Source: Maribacter arenosus (lineage in GTDB: Bacteria; Bacteroidota; Bacteroidia; Flavobacteriales; Flavobacteriaceae). From it: a stretch of 64,000 nt of DNA. Numbering within the stretch: the stretch's first letter is position 1; every line of letters begins with the position of its first letter. The translations under genes and the position numbers were made by a program. The stretch covers positions 372,001-436,000 of the forward strand of contig NZ_JABTCG010000003.1 of assembly GCF_014610845.1 (NCBI RefSeq), in the 5' to 3' direction. Positions 7,597 through 15,887 of the stretch are shown here, one piece after another. Below the pieces are notes generated by a model, which did no database searches, was not told where the DNA came from, and saw nothing but the letters and a program-made list of their open reading frames with translations.

Positions 7597-7785
7597 TTAA
7601 TTATTAAGCATATACTTAATATAGAATAGGATAATCAAGAATAATATAAAGATTATTCCTACCCACTTAACTCCTTTATAATTCTTGGAATGCAGTTTTT
7701 TATCTTTTTTATAGGTATAGGCAATGACCGTGGCGAATACGACGATAAATAGAATGGCAAAAATCAATTGTCCGTTACTGAACAT
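7597..7785 (-). CDS. Small two-helix membrane protein (62 aa)
   Basis: Two hydrophobic segments (about 7-23 and 42-60) are joined by a very basic loop (YKKDKKLHSKNYKGVKW), which predicts both ends outside and the loop in the cytoplasm. It belongs to a type of short uncharacterised protein common in Flavobacteriia. It is the first gene of a leftward group of small membrane genes (this one, the 59-residue protein, crcB), but gaps of over 100 bases argue against tight coupling. No function can be given. Confidence 0.65.
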   Translation of the reverse strand: MFSNGQLIFAILFIVVFATVIAYTYKKDKKLHSKNYKGVKWVGIIFILFLIILFYIKYMLNN

Positions 7786-7949
7786 AATAGCTAAGGGAAT
7801 TAGTGGTTTTCTGTTTATGAAAATTGGATATACTTAACATCATTTTTTTGGTATTTCCCACAAGAGCGGTTCTCTGATTGTGGATAAAATGATCCAAGAA
7901 ATATACCTTTCTTTTATATTTTTAACAAAGCTAATTTAATTATAGAAAT

Positions 7950-8336
7950 ATGAAGCATAAAATAAGTGCTGTGGAGTTGTTCCATAATTCATTCGGATTA
8001 GGGGTATCAGAAAAGATGAGGGCAAATTTAGGGTTTGAAAAGAACAGATTGCGGTTTAATTTGATGGATGAGGAAAATAAGGAATATCTTGAGGCAGCAA
8101 ATAATAATGATCTGGTCGAGGTTGCCGATGCATTGGGCGATATGCTTTATATATTATGTGGTACGATCTTGGAGCATGGGATGCAATATAAAATAGAGGA
8201 GGTTTTTGAAGAGATTCAGAAGAGCAATATGAGCAAGTTGGGCGCTGATGGCAAACCCATTTATAGGGAAGATGGGAAAGTGCTTAAGGGCCCAAATTAT
8301 TTTAAGCCCAATATTCGACAAGTGTTAGACAAGTAA
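7950..8336 (+). CDS. MazG-like nucleoside triphosphate pyrophosphohydrolase
   Basis: The protein has 128 residues and an all-alpha NTP-PPase fold. The metal-binding helices are visible as DEENKEYLEAA (39-49, an ExxxE-type motif) and VEVADALGDMLYI (56-68, an ExxD-type motif). Such enzymes split (d)NTPs into NMP and pyrophosphate, often to remove damaged nucleotides. The C-terminal part (GADGKPIYREDGKVLKGPNY) is a conserved lid-like region in the short phage- and bacteria-type enzymes. It stands alone, with divergent small membrane genes upstream. Substrate not predictable. Confidence 0.85.
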   Translation: MKHKISAVELFHNSFGLGVSEKMRANLGFEKNRLRFNLMDEENKEYLEAANNNDLVEVADALGDMLYILCGTILEHGMQYKIEEVFEEIQKSNMSKLGADGKPIYREDGKVLKGPNYFKPNIRQVLDK

Positions 8337-8431
8337 TGCGGTGTTTAGCGGTGTAGATTTATTTTAGGTGCATGGTCATGTCGTGGCATATACGCTTACA
8401 TGGCCAGTGCATTTAATATAAAGGGACAACC

Positions 8432-9289
8432 TTATTTTTTTGAAGGTTGAAAAAAGTCACCGGGCTCAAGACCGCACTCATCGATCATTTGAATAGCGTA
8501 ATCCAAGGTTCCGAGATTTTTATCGGTGTTATTGGTGCCCATACTGAATTTTACACCTGCCGCCTTGCCCTTTTTAATAAAAGTAGCCGAAGGTATTTTA
8601 TATCGCGCATTGATTTCGATGGCAATATTGTTGGTCACAGCAGCATCTATTACTTTGTCCATCCTCTCCGCCGTCCACAAGACATCATAATCCGGTTGTA
8701 GAATATCGGGTAAGTAAGTAGAATTCACGTACAGATCAATAGGCTCATTGGTCATTACCCCAACAATTTTATCCACCAATTGATCCATAAAGTCGTCTTT
8801 GTCATCCACGAAAACTTCTTCGGGTATCCAAAGACGCATTCGTCTACCTTTACGATCGGTCCAAGTCATGGCATCAGTAAATACATAATCAAATGTAGCA
8901 ATATTCTCCTCTGAGAACATATCTACCCATTCCCTTCCTTCGGCCTGCATGGCCATATAAACAGGATAGTCCTTATACTGCTCGTAGTTGGCCAATAGGG
9001 TGGAATCATCGGTGATGGGAAAGCCAATGCCGGCATTAAAGGCAACCCCATAATCGATACCTGTTTTTTTGGAATGTGCCAATAAATCCTCCATGGTGAG
9101 CCCACCTTTTAAATGGCTGTGGTAATCAACGATCTCAAATCCTGCTTTTTTTAACGTTGCTATTCTTTCTATCACCGGGTTTTGCGATTCTTGCTGTTGC
9201 TCCTCGGAGGTTGTTCTCTTGTCCTTCGACTTACAAGCCGAACTAAGTCCAATTATTATAACCGCAACCAGAACCAATGTTTTCCGCAT
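8432..9289 (-). CDS. PHP-like metal hydrolase, lipoprotein
   Basis: The protein has 285 residues. Signal peptide with lipobox LSSAC (Cys19), then a PHP/amidohydrolase-like barrel. Metal-binding motifs are DYHSHLKGG (about 55-63), a mid-barrel NARYKIPS and a late FSMGTNN. Loss of one of the usual PHP histidines in the last motif (normally SDxH) is possible. It probably acts on a small phosphorylated or amide substrate in the periplasm or at the cell surface; the substrate is unknown. It is a single gene between convergent and same-strand neighbours with wide gaps. Confidence 0.7.
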   Translation of the reverse strand: MRKTLVLVAVIIIGLSSACKSKDKRTTSEEQQQESQNPVIERIATLKKAGFEIVDYHSHLKGGLTMEDLLAHSKKTGIDYGVAFNAGIGFPITDDSTLLANYEQYKDYPVYMAMQAEGREWVDMFSEENIATFDYVFTDAMTWTDRKGRRMRLWIPEEVFVDDKDDFMDQLVDKIVGVMTNEPIDLYVNSTYLPDILQPDYDVLWTAERMDKVIDAAVTNNIAIEINARYKIPSATFIKKGKAAGVKFSMGTNNTDKNLGTLDYAIQMIDECGLEPGDFFQPSKK

Positions 9290-9420
9290 GGTTTTAAATT
9301 AAATATTAGTAATTGTATAGCTGAACATCCTCTTCAATGGTATTGGGAAAAAAATATTCAAGTCCGTTTTTTCTTTTTGGGAATTTAGGACCAGCGATAT
9401 GCATGAATTAATGGGCAAGG

Positions 9421-10485
9421 TTATACTTTGAACCTCCAACCAAATTTATCTTCGGCCCTATTATATTGTATATCGGTGATACGTTTTTTTAGCAGTGAGG
9501 CATAGCTATGGCTCAATTGCGGTAAGTCGTAATCGACATCTCGGAAACCAAAAGCTGCAATTGGTGAAATGACGGCCGCTGTACCTGCACCGAACATTTC
9601 TTTCAAAGACCCATCCTTGGCGGCCTCCACGATTTCAGAGACGGTTATTTTACGTACTTCGACAGTAATGCCTTCGTCCTTGGCAATATCCAATATGCTC
9701 TTTCGTGTAATTCCATCCAGAATTCTATCGCTCGTTGGTGCAGTAATCAAAGTGTCATTGATTCGAACAAAAATATTCATTGCTCCCGCTTCCTCAATAA
9801 ATTCATGGGTGTTGTCATCTGTCCAGATGACCTGGTTATATCCTTTCTCAATCGCAAGTTGGGTCGGATAAAACTGCCCGGCATAATTACCACCGGCTTT
9901 TGCAAAACCTACACCACCATTGGCAGATCTTGAATATTTCTCTTCAATCAGCACTTTGACCTTACCTGAAAAATAAGCGCCAGATGGGGCAAAGGCAATA
10001 ATGAAGGTATATTCATCGGCAGGGGAGGCATGGAACCCTGTTCCAGAAGCAAAAATAAAAGGACGTATATATAATGAACTTCCTGGGGTTTTTGGTATCC
10101 AATCCTTTTCCAGCTTTAAAAGTGCAATCAGTCCATCCATAAAATACTCCTCCGGCAATTCTGGAATGGCCATTCTTTTAGCCGAGATATTCAACCGCCT
10201 ACAATTATCCAATGGGCGAAAAAGCCAGACATCGTCATTATCATCTTTATAGGCTTTCATTCCCTCAAAGATCGACTGTCCATAATGGAATATTTTAGCA
10301 GAGGGGTCAAGCGTAAGGGGTTGGTAGGGAATGATTTCAGGTACTTTCCATGAACCTTTTTTGTATCTACATATCAACATATGATCTGTAAATACAGTAC
10401 CAAAGGATAAATTTTCGAAATCTACCTGATCTATTTTTGATGTTTTTGCCTTTTCAACTTTTATGTTCATCGTCTTTGTCTCCAT
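9421..10485 (-). CDS. ilvE: Branched-chain amino acid aminotransferase
   Basis: This 354-residue fold-type IV PLP enzyme catalyses the last step of Leu, Ile and Val synthesis and the first step of their breakdown. The PLP lysine is Lys196 (FAKAGGNYA). Other landmarks are HYGQSIFEGMKAY, the RPF motif at 141-143, EEAGAMNIF and the late EMFGAGTAA. Its length fits the group-II BCAT type (about 350), longer than E. coli IlvE. An in-frame ATG five codons later is also possible. The much longer upstream frame has no homologous features and crosses the intergenic palindrome. Confidence 0.95.
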   Translation of the reverse strand: METKTMNIKVEKAKTSKIDQVDFENLSFGTVFTDHMLICRYKKGSWKVPEIIPYQPLTLDPSAKIFHYGQSIFEGMKAYKDDNDDVWLFRPLDNCRRLNISAKRMAIPELPEEYFMDGLIALLKLEKDWIPKTPGSSLYIRPFIFASGTGFHASPADEYTFIIAFAPSGAYFSGKVKVLIEEKYSRSANGGVGFAKAGGNYAGQFYPTQLAIEKGYNQVIWTDDNTHEFIEEAGAMNIFVRINDTLITAPTSDRILDGITRKSILDIAKDEGITVEVRKITVSEIVEAAKDGSLKEMFGAGTAAVISPIAAFGFRDVDYDLPQLSHSYASLLKKRITDIQYNRAEDKFGWRFKV

Positions 10486-10517
10486 TGCATATGGTTTAAG
10501 GAATAAAATTAGAAAAT

Positions 10518-10531
10518 AATCCCTAGGGATT
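10518..10531. promoter_or_regulatory. Palindrome in the ilvE/DUF4920 divergent intergenic region
   Basis: The perfect 14-base palindrome AATCCCTAGGGATT lies 33 bases upstream of the ilvE start and 58 bases before the DUF4920 gene. It could be an operator for either gene. Confidence 0.35.
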
Positions 10532-10588
10532 TCCCTTTTTTCTTTAAAATTGATCAATTTTACAACGTAAATCCAAAAATTGATAATT

Positions 10589-11062
10589 ATGAAAGGTTTT
10601 AACATATTTGTTGCATTCTTCTTGTTCATCGCTATGTGTTCTGGACAGGAAATTAATGAGGGATTGATATCGTTTGGTGATGAAATTGAGGCTAGTGGGA
10701 GTATGACCAGTCTACAAATGTTGGAAACATACAAAGTTATGGTTGTTGCCGATACCGTTCAGTCAAAATTTACTGGAGTGGTCAAGGAAGTTTGCCAGTC
10801 AAAAGGTTGTTGGATGAAGGTAGAGTTGGAGGATGGGGAAGAAGCCATGGTGCGCTTTAAGGATTACGGATTTTTTATGCCGAAAGATATTGCGGGGAAA
10901 GAGGTGATCATCAATGGTTTGGCTTTCGTTGAAGAAATGAGTGTTGACGACCAAAAGCATTATGCAGAGGATGCTGGCAAATCGGCAGACGAGATTGCAG
11001 AAATCACAAAGCCAAAAAGAACATTAGGCTTTGAAGCCGATGGCGTTCTTTTAAAAGAGTAA
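10589..11062 (+). CDS. DUF4920 family secreted protein
   Basis: The protein has 157 residues. It has a signal peptide (MKGFNIFVAFFLFIAMCSGQ), then a small beta domain with the family hallmark VCQSKGCWMKVE and a following GKEVIINGLAFVEEMS strand pair. The two Cys in CQSKGC probably bind a metal or form a disulfide, an inference from the conserved spacing. The domain has an OB-like layout. Function is unknown. Its stop codon overlaps the start of mnmD (TAATG), so the two are translated together. The ATG was preferred to an in-frame TTG nine bases upstream. Confidence 0.85.
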   Translation: MKGFNIFVAFFLFIAMCSGQEINEGLISFGDEIEASGSMTSLQMLETYKVMVVADTVQSKFTGVVKEVCQSKGCWMKVELEDGEEAMVRFKDYGFFMPKDIAGKEVIINGLAFVEEMSVDDQKHYAEDAGKSADEIAEITKPKRTLGFEADGVLLKE

Positions 11063-11724
11063 TGCAACGCGAAATCATAACAACGGCTGATGGATCAAAG
11101 ACTATTCGGATTAAGGATTGGGACGAACAGTACCATTCAAAACATGGTGCTATTCAAGAGTCTTACCATGTTTTTATAAAACATGGACTGGATTTATTCA
11201 AAAAGCAGGATCTGTATATTCTGGAAATAGGTTTCGGTACTGGCCTCAATGCCTTGATCACATTATTAGAGGCTACCAAGTTATCCAAAAAAATCATGTA
11301 TTATGGGGTAGAGGCATATCCCGTCTCCGCAGAGGAAGTTACCCAATTGAATTATGTTTCTGAATTGAATGCACCCTATTTTAAGAAGCACTTTGAAAAT
11401 ATGCATAGTGCCCCATGGCATACGGAAGTAACTATATCCGATGGTTTTACATTACACAAAAATCAATGCAAGTTTGCAGAAATCACCTATAAAGACTGCA
11501 TAGATCTTATTTATTTTGATGCTTTTGGTGCCCGGATACAACCGGAATTATGGACAGAAGACATGTTTAAGATTATGTTCAAGGCACTGAAAAAAGGGGG
11601 AATCTTGGTCACCTACGCGGCTAAGGGTAGCGTAAGAAGAGCCATGCAATCAGTTGGTTTTAAAGTCGAAAGATTACCCGGCCCGCCCGGAAAAAGGGAA
11701 ATGTTGAGGGCCAGAAAGGATTGA
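11062..11724 (+). CDS. mnmD: tRNA mnm5s2U34 methyltransferase MnmD
   Basis: This 220-residue SAM-dependent methyltransferase corresponds to the N-terminal half of E. coli MnmC, without the FAD oxidoreductase half. It adds the last methyl group to the wobble uridine (nm5s2U to mnm5s2U). Motif I is LEIGFGTGLNAL, the acidic catalytic motif is DLIYFDAFGARIQPELW, and the end shows GILVTYAAKGSVRRAM plus PGPPGKREML. The free-standing form is common where the oxidoreductase gene is absent. It is translationally coupled to the DUF4920 protein by a one-base overlap. Confidence 0.92.
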   Translation: MQREIITTADGSKTIRIKDWDEQYHSKHGAIQESYHVFIKHGLDLFKKQDLYILEIGFGTGLNALITLLEATKLSKKIMYYGVEAYPVSAEEVTQLNYVSELNAPYFKKHFENMHSAPWHTEVTISDGFTLHKNQCKFAEITYKDCIDLIYFDAFGARIQPELWTEDMFKIMFKALKKGGILVTYAAKGSVRRAMQSVGFKVERLPGPPGKREMLRARKD

Positions 11725-11835
11725 TTTTTCTTCACTTAACATAAAAAAGCAGATATCTAATTGAATATCTTCAAAATAGGCTGTTAAGACTGTTAAATCG
11801 AAATTAAAATACGCTTACACGGATTTTAGATGCCA

Positions 11836-11843
11836 TACCTTTG
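11836..11843 (+). promoter_or_regulatory. Promoter -7 box four bases from a start codon
   Basis: TACCTTTG matches TAnnTTTG, but only four bases separate it from the ATG at 11848. Transcription from it would give a leaderless or nearly leaderless mRNA. Confidence 0.5.
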
Positions 11844-11847
11844 TCGC

Positions 11848-12762
11848 ATGAAGTTATTGATAACGGGTGCGACTGGGTTAGTGGGAAGAGCTATTGTTGA
11901 ATTAAGCAATAAGCAGGGGATTCCTGTAAATTATTTGAGTACGAGTAAAGAGAAGATCGTTTCTAACGAAAATTTCGAAGGGTACTATTGGAATCCTAAG
12001 CAAAATGAAATTGATTTAGATTGTTTTGAAGGGGTCACGGCAATCATCAATCTAGCTGGTTCGAGTATTTCACAGAGGTGGACTGCCGAATACAAGAACG
12101 AGATTTTATATAGTCGCATAAATTCATTGAATACTCTGGGCTATGCTTTGGGTAAAATCGATACTAGTGCGATTACTTCTTTGGTTTCGGCTTCAGCGGT
12201 CGGTATTTATCCAAGTTCAATCGACCATTTATATACCGAAGAAGAACAATCGATCGACAATAGTTTTTTAGGTGAGGTTGTTGACAAATGGGAAAAGGAG
12301 ATCGATGCTTTGGCACATTTTGGGTTTCCAGTCGCGAAAATAAGGGTAGGCTTGGTGTTGTCGAAGGATGGTGGTGTAATGCCGAAACTGGCCAAACCGA
12401 TTTCATATTATGTTGGGGCTACTTTCGGCAGTGGTAAGCAATGGCAATCGTGGGTTCATATAAACGATTTGGCTCGGCTATTTTTATTTGTTGTACAAAA
12501 CCAATTAGAGGGTATATACAATGGGGTGGCCCCGAATCCTATAACACATAAAAAAATGGTATGCGAATTGGCAAAGGTCTTGAAAGCACCCCTTCTATTA
12601 CCTAATATCCCAAAGTTTGCAATGCAATCGATTCTTGGTGAGATGTCACATTTGTTATATGCGAGCCAACGGGTGAGTAGTAAAAAAATTGCCGAGGAAG
12701 GATTTGTTTTTGACTATCCCAATATAGCCAATGCCCTTCAATTTTTTTATAACGGGGATTAA
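11848..12762 (+). CDS. TIGR01777-type NAD(P)-dependent epimerase/SDR
   Basis: This 304-residue extended SDR of the YfcH/SulA-like TIGR01777 group has a Rossmann nucleotide loop TGATGLVG (6-13), a sugar-epimerase-like core (SASAVGIYPSS, where the Tyr is catalytic), and the conserved EVVDKWEKE and KIRVGLVLSKDGGVMPKL segments. The substrate is not known. It ends with the usual DUF1731-like C-terminal helix region. The start ATG begins the Rossmann strand; the longer frame would include the promoter box. Confidence 0.9.
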   Translation: MKLLITGATGLVGRAIVELSNKQGIPVNYLSTSKEKIVSNENFEGYYWNPKQNEIDLDCFEGVTAIINLAGSSISQRWTAEYKNEILYSRINSLNTLGYALGKIDTSAITSLVSASAVGIYPSSIDHLYTEEEQSIDNSFLGEVVDKWEKEIDALAHFGFPVAKIRVGLVLSKDGGVMPKLAKPISYYVGATFGSGKQWQSWVHINDLARLFLFVVQNQLEGIYNGVAPNPITHKKMVCELAKVLKAPLLLPNIPKFAMQSILGEMSHLLYASQRVSSKKIAEEGFVFDYPNIANALQFFYNGD

Positions 12763-12876
12763 AATATTCCTTTAGGTGATTGCCATACGGCATATGTTCC
12801 CAACATCAACTTATAGTTATATGCTTTTCTTTATTTTCTCGAATACCGAATAAAATTTGCTAAAGATTCGTGACAT

Positions 12877-12909
12877 TTTGACATTTTTAAATAAATGGCA
12901 GTACTTTTG
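12877..12909 (+). promoter_or_regulatory. grpE-dnaJ promoter
   Basis: TTTG (12877-12880), 21 bases, TACTTTTG (12902-12909), 37 bases before the grpE start. This looks like a standard primary-sigma promoter; no CIRCE element (TTAGCACTC inverted repeat) is seen. Confidence 0.7.
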
Positions 12910-12946
12910 CCATCCTAAGAAATAATACCAAAACTGTAAATTGAAA

Positions 12947-13507
12947 ATGAGTGAGAAAAATAAAGCCGAAGAGGTAAATGATCCTATCCTTGATGAGCAA
13001 CCCATAAACCACACGGGGAATGAACAGGATGAATCTGCGGACAACGAAGAGATTCAGTCTGTAGAAGAACAGCTTCAAAATGAACTGGCTAAAGAGAAAG
13101 ATAAGTTTCTAAGATTGTTTGCTGAATTCGAAAATTATAAAAAACGTACGTCTAAGGAACGAATGGATTTGTTCAAAACCGCTGGGCAAGAGGTCATAAT
13201 TTCCTTACTTCCCGTATTGGATGATTTTGAACGTGCTTTAAAGGAATTGTCCAAGTCAGAAGACAAGGAAATGTTCAAAGGTATAGAGTTGATAAATGGT
13301 AAACTAAGGGATACCTTGAAATCTAAAGGCATGGAAGAGGTAGGTGTAAAACAGGGTGATGTTTTTGATGCTGAAATTCATGATGCCATTACCCAAATAC
13401 CGGCTCCGACAAAAAAGTTGAAAGGCAAAATATTGGATGTTGTTGAGCGTGGATATAAAATGGGAGATAGGATCATCCGTCATCCAAAAGTAGTTGTCGG
13501 AAACTAA
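12947..13507 (+). CDS. grpE: Nucleotide exchange factor GrpE
   Basis: This 186-residue cytoplasmic protein releases ADP from DnaK. An acidic disordered N terminus (about 1-40) is followed by a long coiled coil containing FLRLFAEFENYKKRTSKER, then the four-helix and beta-wing part (LLPVLDDFERAL and the C-terminal GYKMGDRIIRHPKVVVG). The length is normal. dnaJ follows 9 bases downstream, forming a grpE-dnaJ operon; dnaK is not in the window. I chose the ATG at 12947 over an in-frame TTG two codons upstream. Confidence 0.96.
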   Translation: MSEKNKAEEVNDPILDEQPINHTGNEQDESADNEEIQSVEEQLQNELAKEKDKFLRLFAEFENYKKRTSKERMDLFKTAGQEVIISLLPVLDDFERALKELSKSEDKEMFKGIELINGKLRDTLKSKGMEEVGVKQGDVFDAEIHDAITQIPAPTKKLKGKILDVVERGYKMGDRIIRHPKVVVGN

Positions 13508-13516
13508 AATTCTAGT

Positions 13517-14638
13517 ATGAAGGAAGATTATTACGAAATACTGGGCATTAGTAAAAGTGCCACAGCTGCAGAGATAAAAAAGGCCTATCGCAAAAAAGCG
13601 TTGGAATACCATCCGGATAAAAACCCTGGTGATAAAAAGGCGGAGGAGCTTTTTAAGAAATCAGCAGAAGCGTATGAGGTACTTAGCAATCCTGATAAGA
13701 AGGCACGTTATGACCAATTCGGACATGCCGCATTTGATGGTGCCGGTGGTTTCGGTGGAGGTGGAATGAATATGGATGATATTTTCAGTCAATTTGGGGA
13801 TATCTTCGGTGGTGCCTTTGGTGGTGGTGGCTTCAGTGGTTTTGGTGGTTTTGGTGGTGGTGGCCAACGACGGGTCAAAGGTAGTAACCTAAGGATAAGG
13901 GTTAAAATGACCTTGGATGAAGTGGCACATGGTGTTGAGAAGAAAGTCAAGGTTAGACGTAAAATACAGGCTTCAGGTGTTACCTATAAAACCTGTGGCA
14001 CCTGTGGGGGTAGAGGCCAAGTAACCAAAATAACCAATACCATACTCGGCCGAATGCAAACTGCAGCAGCATGTACAGCCTGTGGTGGAAGTGGTCAGAT
14101 TATTGATAAAAGACCGTCTGATGCCGATGCCCAAGGTTTAAAAATAAACGAAGAGACCGTCTCCATAAAAATTCCTGCCGGGGTAGAGGATGGTATGCAA
14201 TTGAAAGTTCCGGGCAAAGGTAATGAAGCTCCAGGAAATGGAATACCAGGAGACCTTTTGGTTGCCATAGAGACCGTAGATCACGAAACGCTCAAACGGG
14301 AAGGGGACAATCTACACTATGACCTTTACATAAGTTTTCCGGAAGCCGTTTTGGGAACCTCCAAGGAAATCGATGCTGTCGGAGGTAAAGTCCGTATTAA
14401 ATTGGAACCAGGCATACAATCGGGCAAAATATTACGGTTAAGGGGTAAAGGTATTTCGAGTATTAATGGTTATGGTAGTGGAGATCTCTTGGTGCATGTA
14501 AACGTATGGACCCCTAAAGAACTCAATAAAGAACAAAAAGAATTTTTTGAACGAATGGACGGTTCTGATAATTTTGAACCAAAACCTGAGAAATCTGACA
14601 AATCATTCTTTGAAAAAGTGAAAGATATGTTCTCGTGA
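13517..14638 (+). CDS. dnaJ: Chaperone DnaJ with a reduced zinc domain
   Basis: This 373-residue co-chaperone stimulates DnaK ATPase. The J domain has HPD at 32-34, then a Gly/Phe-rich linker (about 75-118), then C-terminal peptide-binding domains and a short acidic/Lys tail. Where E. coli DnaJ has four CxxCxGxG motifs, only two remain: Cys160-Cys163 and Cys186-Cys189. They correspond to the first and last motifs, which make zinc centre I; centre II (motifs 2 and 3) is missing. A similar short form occurs in other Flavobacteriia. The gene sits in an operon with grpE. Confidence 0.95.
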   Translation: MKEDYYEILGISKSATAAEIKKAYRKKALEYHPDKNPGDKKAEELFKKSAEAYEVLSNPDKKARYDQFGHAAFDGAGGFGGGGMNMDDIFSQFGDIFGGAFGGGGFSGFGGFGGGGQRRVKGSNLRIRVKMTLDEVAHGVEKKVKVRRKIQASGVTYKTCGTCGGRGQVTKITNTILGRMQTAAACTACGGSGQIIDKRPSDADAQGLKINEETVSIKIPAGVEDGMQLKVPGKGNEAPGNGIPGDLLVAIETVDHETLKREGDNLHYDLYISFPEAVLGTSKEIDAVGGKVRIKLEPGIQSGKILRLRGKGISSINGYGSGDLLVHVNVWTPKELNKEQKEFFERMDGSDNFEPKPEKSDKSFFEKVKDMFS

Positions 14639-14648
14639 CAAATATCAA

Positions 14649-14678
14649 TTTGTGTATAAAATAAAAAACGTATATTTG
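14649..14678 (+). promoter_or_regulatory. Orphan promoter after dnaJ
   Basis: TTTG (14649-14652), 18 bases, TATATTTG (14671-14678). No open reading frame follows; two hairpins do. It may drive a short RNA. Confidence 0.5.
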
Positions 14679-14682
14679 GGAT

Positions 14683-14712
14683 AATATTGGGAAACCAATA
14701 TTAATTTTCTTT
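14683..14712 (+). terminator. dnaJ terminator with GAAA tetraloop
   Basis: AATATTGG-GAAA-CCAATATT, a perfect eight-base-pair stem, followed by AATTTTCTTTTT, 44 bases after the dnaJ stop. Confidence 0.65.
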
Positions 14713-14767
14713 TTCATAGCAATTTTTTTCCCATCCTTAATTCAATTAAGGGTGGGTTTTGTTTTTT
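14684..14767 (+). ncRNA. Candidate small RNA (about 85 nt)
   Basis: The predicted start site of the orphan promoter falls at the foot of a GAAA-loop hairpin. A U-rich single strand follows, then a strong terminator hairpin ending in a T-run near 14767. No start codon with a usable frame is present. This is a structural prediction only; the region might instead be two tandem terminators of dnaJ. Confidence 0.4.
14730..14767 (+). terminator. Strong intrinsic terminator
   Basis: CCCATCCTTAATT pairs with AATTAAGGGTGGG (one G-U pair) and is followed by TTTTGTTTTTT. It closes the dnaJ 3' region or the candidate small RNA. Confidence 0.85.
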
Positions 14768-14908
14768 AGGGAAACACCAATTCCATTAAAACGAATAAAT
14801 ATGGTCGTTTTTGTTTTTTGAGCCATCCGGAATGATCGGTTTCCTTGCCTTTTTATTTTTTAAAAATTACTACAGTGGTTTAAGTGGCGTATAATTGTGT
14901 TTTTGGAA

Positions 14909-14937
14909 TTGTGTTTTGAAGCAATTCTATATCTTTG
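14909..14937 (+). promoter_or_regulatory. Promoter of the ABC/mscS gene run
   Basis: TTG (14909-14911), 18 bases, TATCTTTG (14930-14937), 14 bases before the first ATG at 14952. Confidence 0.6.
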
Positions 14938-14951
14938 GCAAAATTGCTTTA

Positions 14952-15887
14952 ATGAATAACATCTTGGTCACTAAGGAGGTTACCAAACACTTTGGAAATC
15001 ATGTCGCTTTGAATAAAGTTTCCTTGGAAATCCCAAAAAATAGTATCTATGGCCTATTGGGCCCTAACGGAGCAGGTAAGACTACCTTGATCCGTATCAT
15101 CAACCAAATAACTTACCCCGATATGGGTGAGGTATATTTTGATGGGGAATTATTAAAGCCCAAACATATTTCGACCATTGGTTATCTACCAGAGGAAAGG
15201 GGTTTGTACAAGGGAATGAAAGTAGGCGAACAAGCCCTGTATTTGGCCCAATTGAAAGGATTGACAAAAGTGGAAGCCAAAAAAAGATTGAAGTATTGGT
15301 TTGAGAAGTTGGAAATTGGGGATTGGTGGAATAAGAAGGTCCAAGAGTTGTCAAAAGGAATGGCCCAGAAGATCCAATTCATAGTGACCGTGCTTCATGA
15401 ACCCAAATTGCTCATTTTCGATGAACCTTTCAGCGGCTTTGATCCGATCAATGCCAATATCATTAAAGATGAAATTATCAATTTAAAGGAGAATGGAACA
15501 TCCATCATATTTTCTACCCATCGTATGGAATCCGTTGAAGAATTGTGCGAATACATCGCCCTAATCCATCAATCGGAAAAACTTCTCGATGGCAAATTGG
15601 CCGATATTAAAAAGACCTACAAAAATAATGTATTCAAAGTAGGGCTTACAGCCGATAATGTAGATGAACTGTTACCAATATTGTCCGACAAGTTCAATTT
15701 AATAGCTTCGGAAATCGATCCAAAGGAAAATCATTTGGACTTCACCATACAGCTACCTTCGAATGATTCGGGAGAAATCCTGTCTTTTTTGGCAAAACGG
15801 TCCAAAATCCATCAATTTGTAGAGATTATCCCCTCGGCCAACGAGATATTCATTCAAACCATTCAAGATAAAGATGCAAATGAATAA
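14952..15887 (+). CDS. ABC-2 type exporter ATP-binding subunit
   Basis: The protein has 311 residues. It shows Walker A GPNGAGKTT, signature LSKGMAQKIQ, Walker B LLIFDEPFSGFDP and the switch His in IIFSTHRME. The C-terminal part (about 230-311) is the DUF4162-type accessory domain found in NatA-like ATPases. It pairs with the permease that starts eight bases before its stop codon. NatA/B-type systems export sodium or drugs; the substrate here is not known. The ATG at 14952 is preferred, because longer frames need a TTG upstream of the promoter box. Confidence 0.9.
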   Translation: MNNILVTKEVTKHFGNHVALNKVSLEIPKNSIYGLLGPNGAGKTTLIRIINQITYPDMGEVYFDGELLKPKHISTIGYLPEERGLYKGMKVGEQALYLAQLKGLTKVEAKKRLKYWFEKLEIGDWWNKKVQELSKGMAQKIQFIVTVLHEPKLLIFDEPFSGFDPINANIIKDEIINLKENGTSIIFSTHRMESVEELCEYIALIHQSEKLLDGKLADIKKTYKNNVFKVGLTADNVDELLPILSDKFNLIASEIDPKENHLDFTIQLPSNDSGEILSFLAKRSKIHQFVEIIPSANEIFIQTIQDKDANE

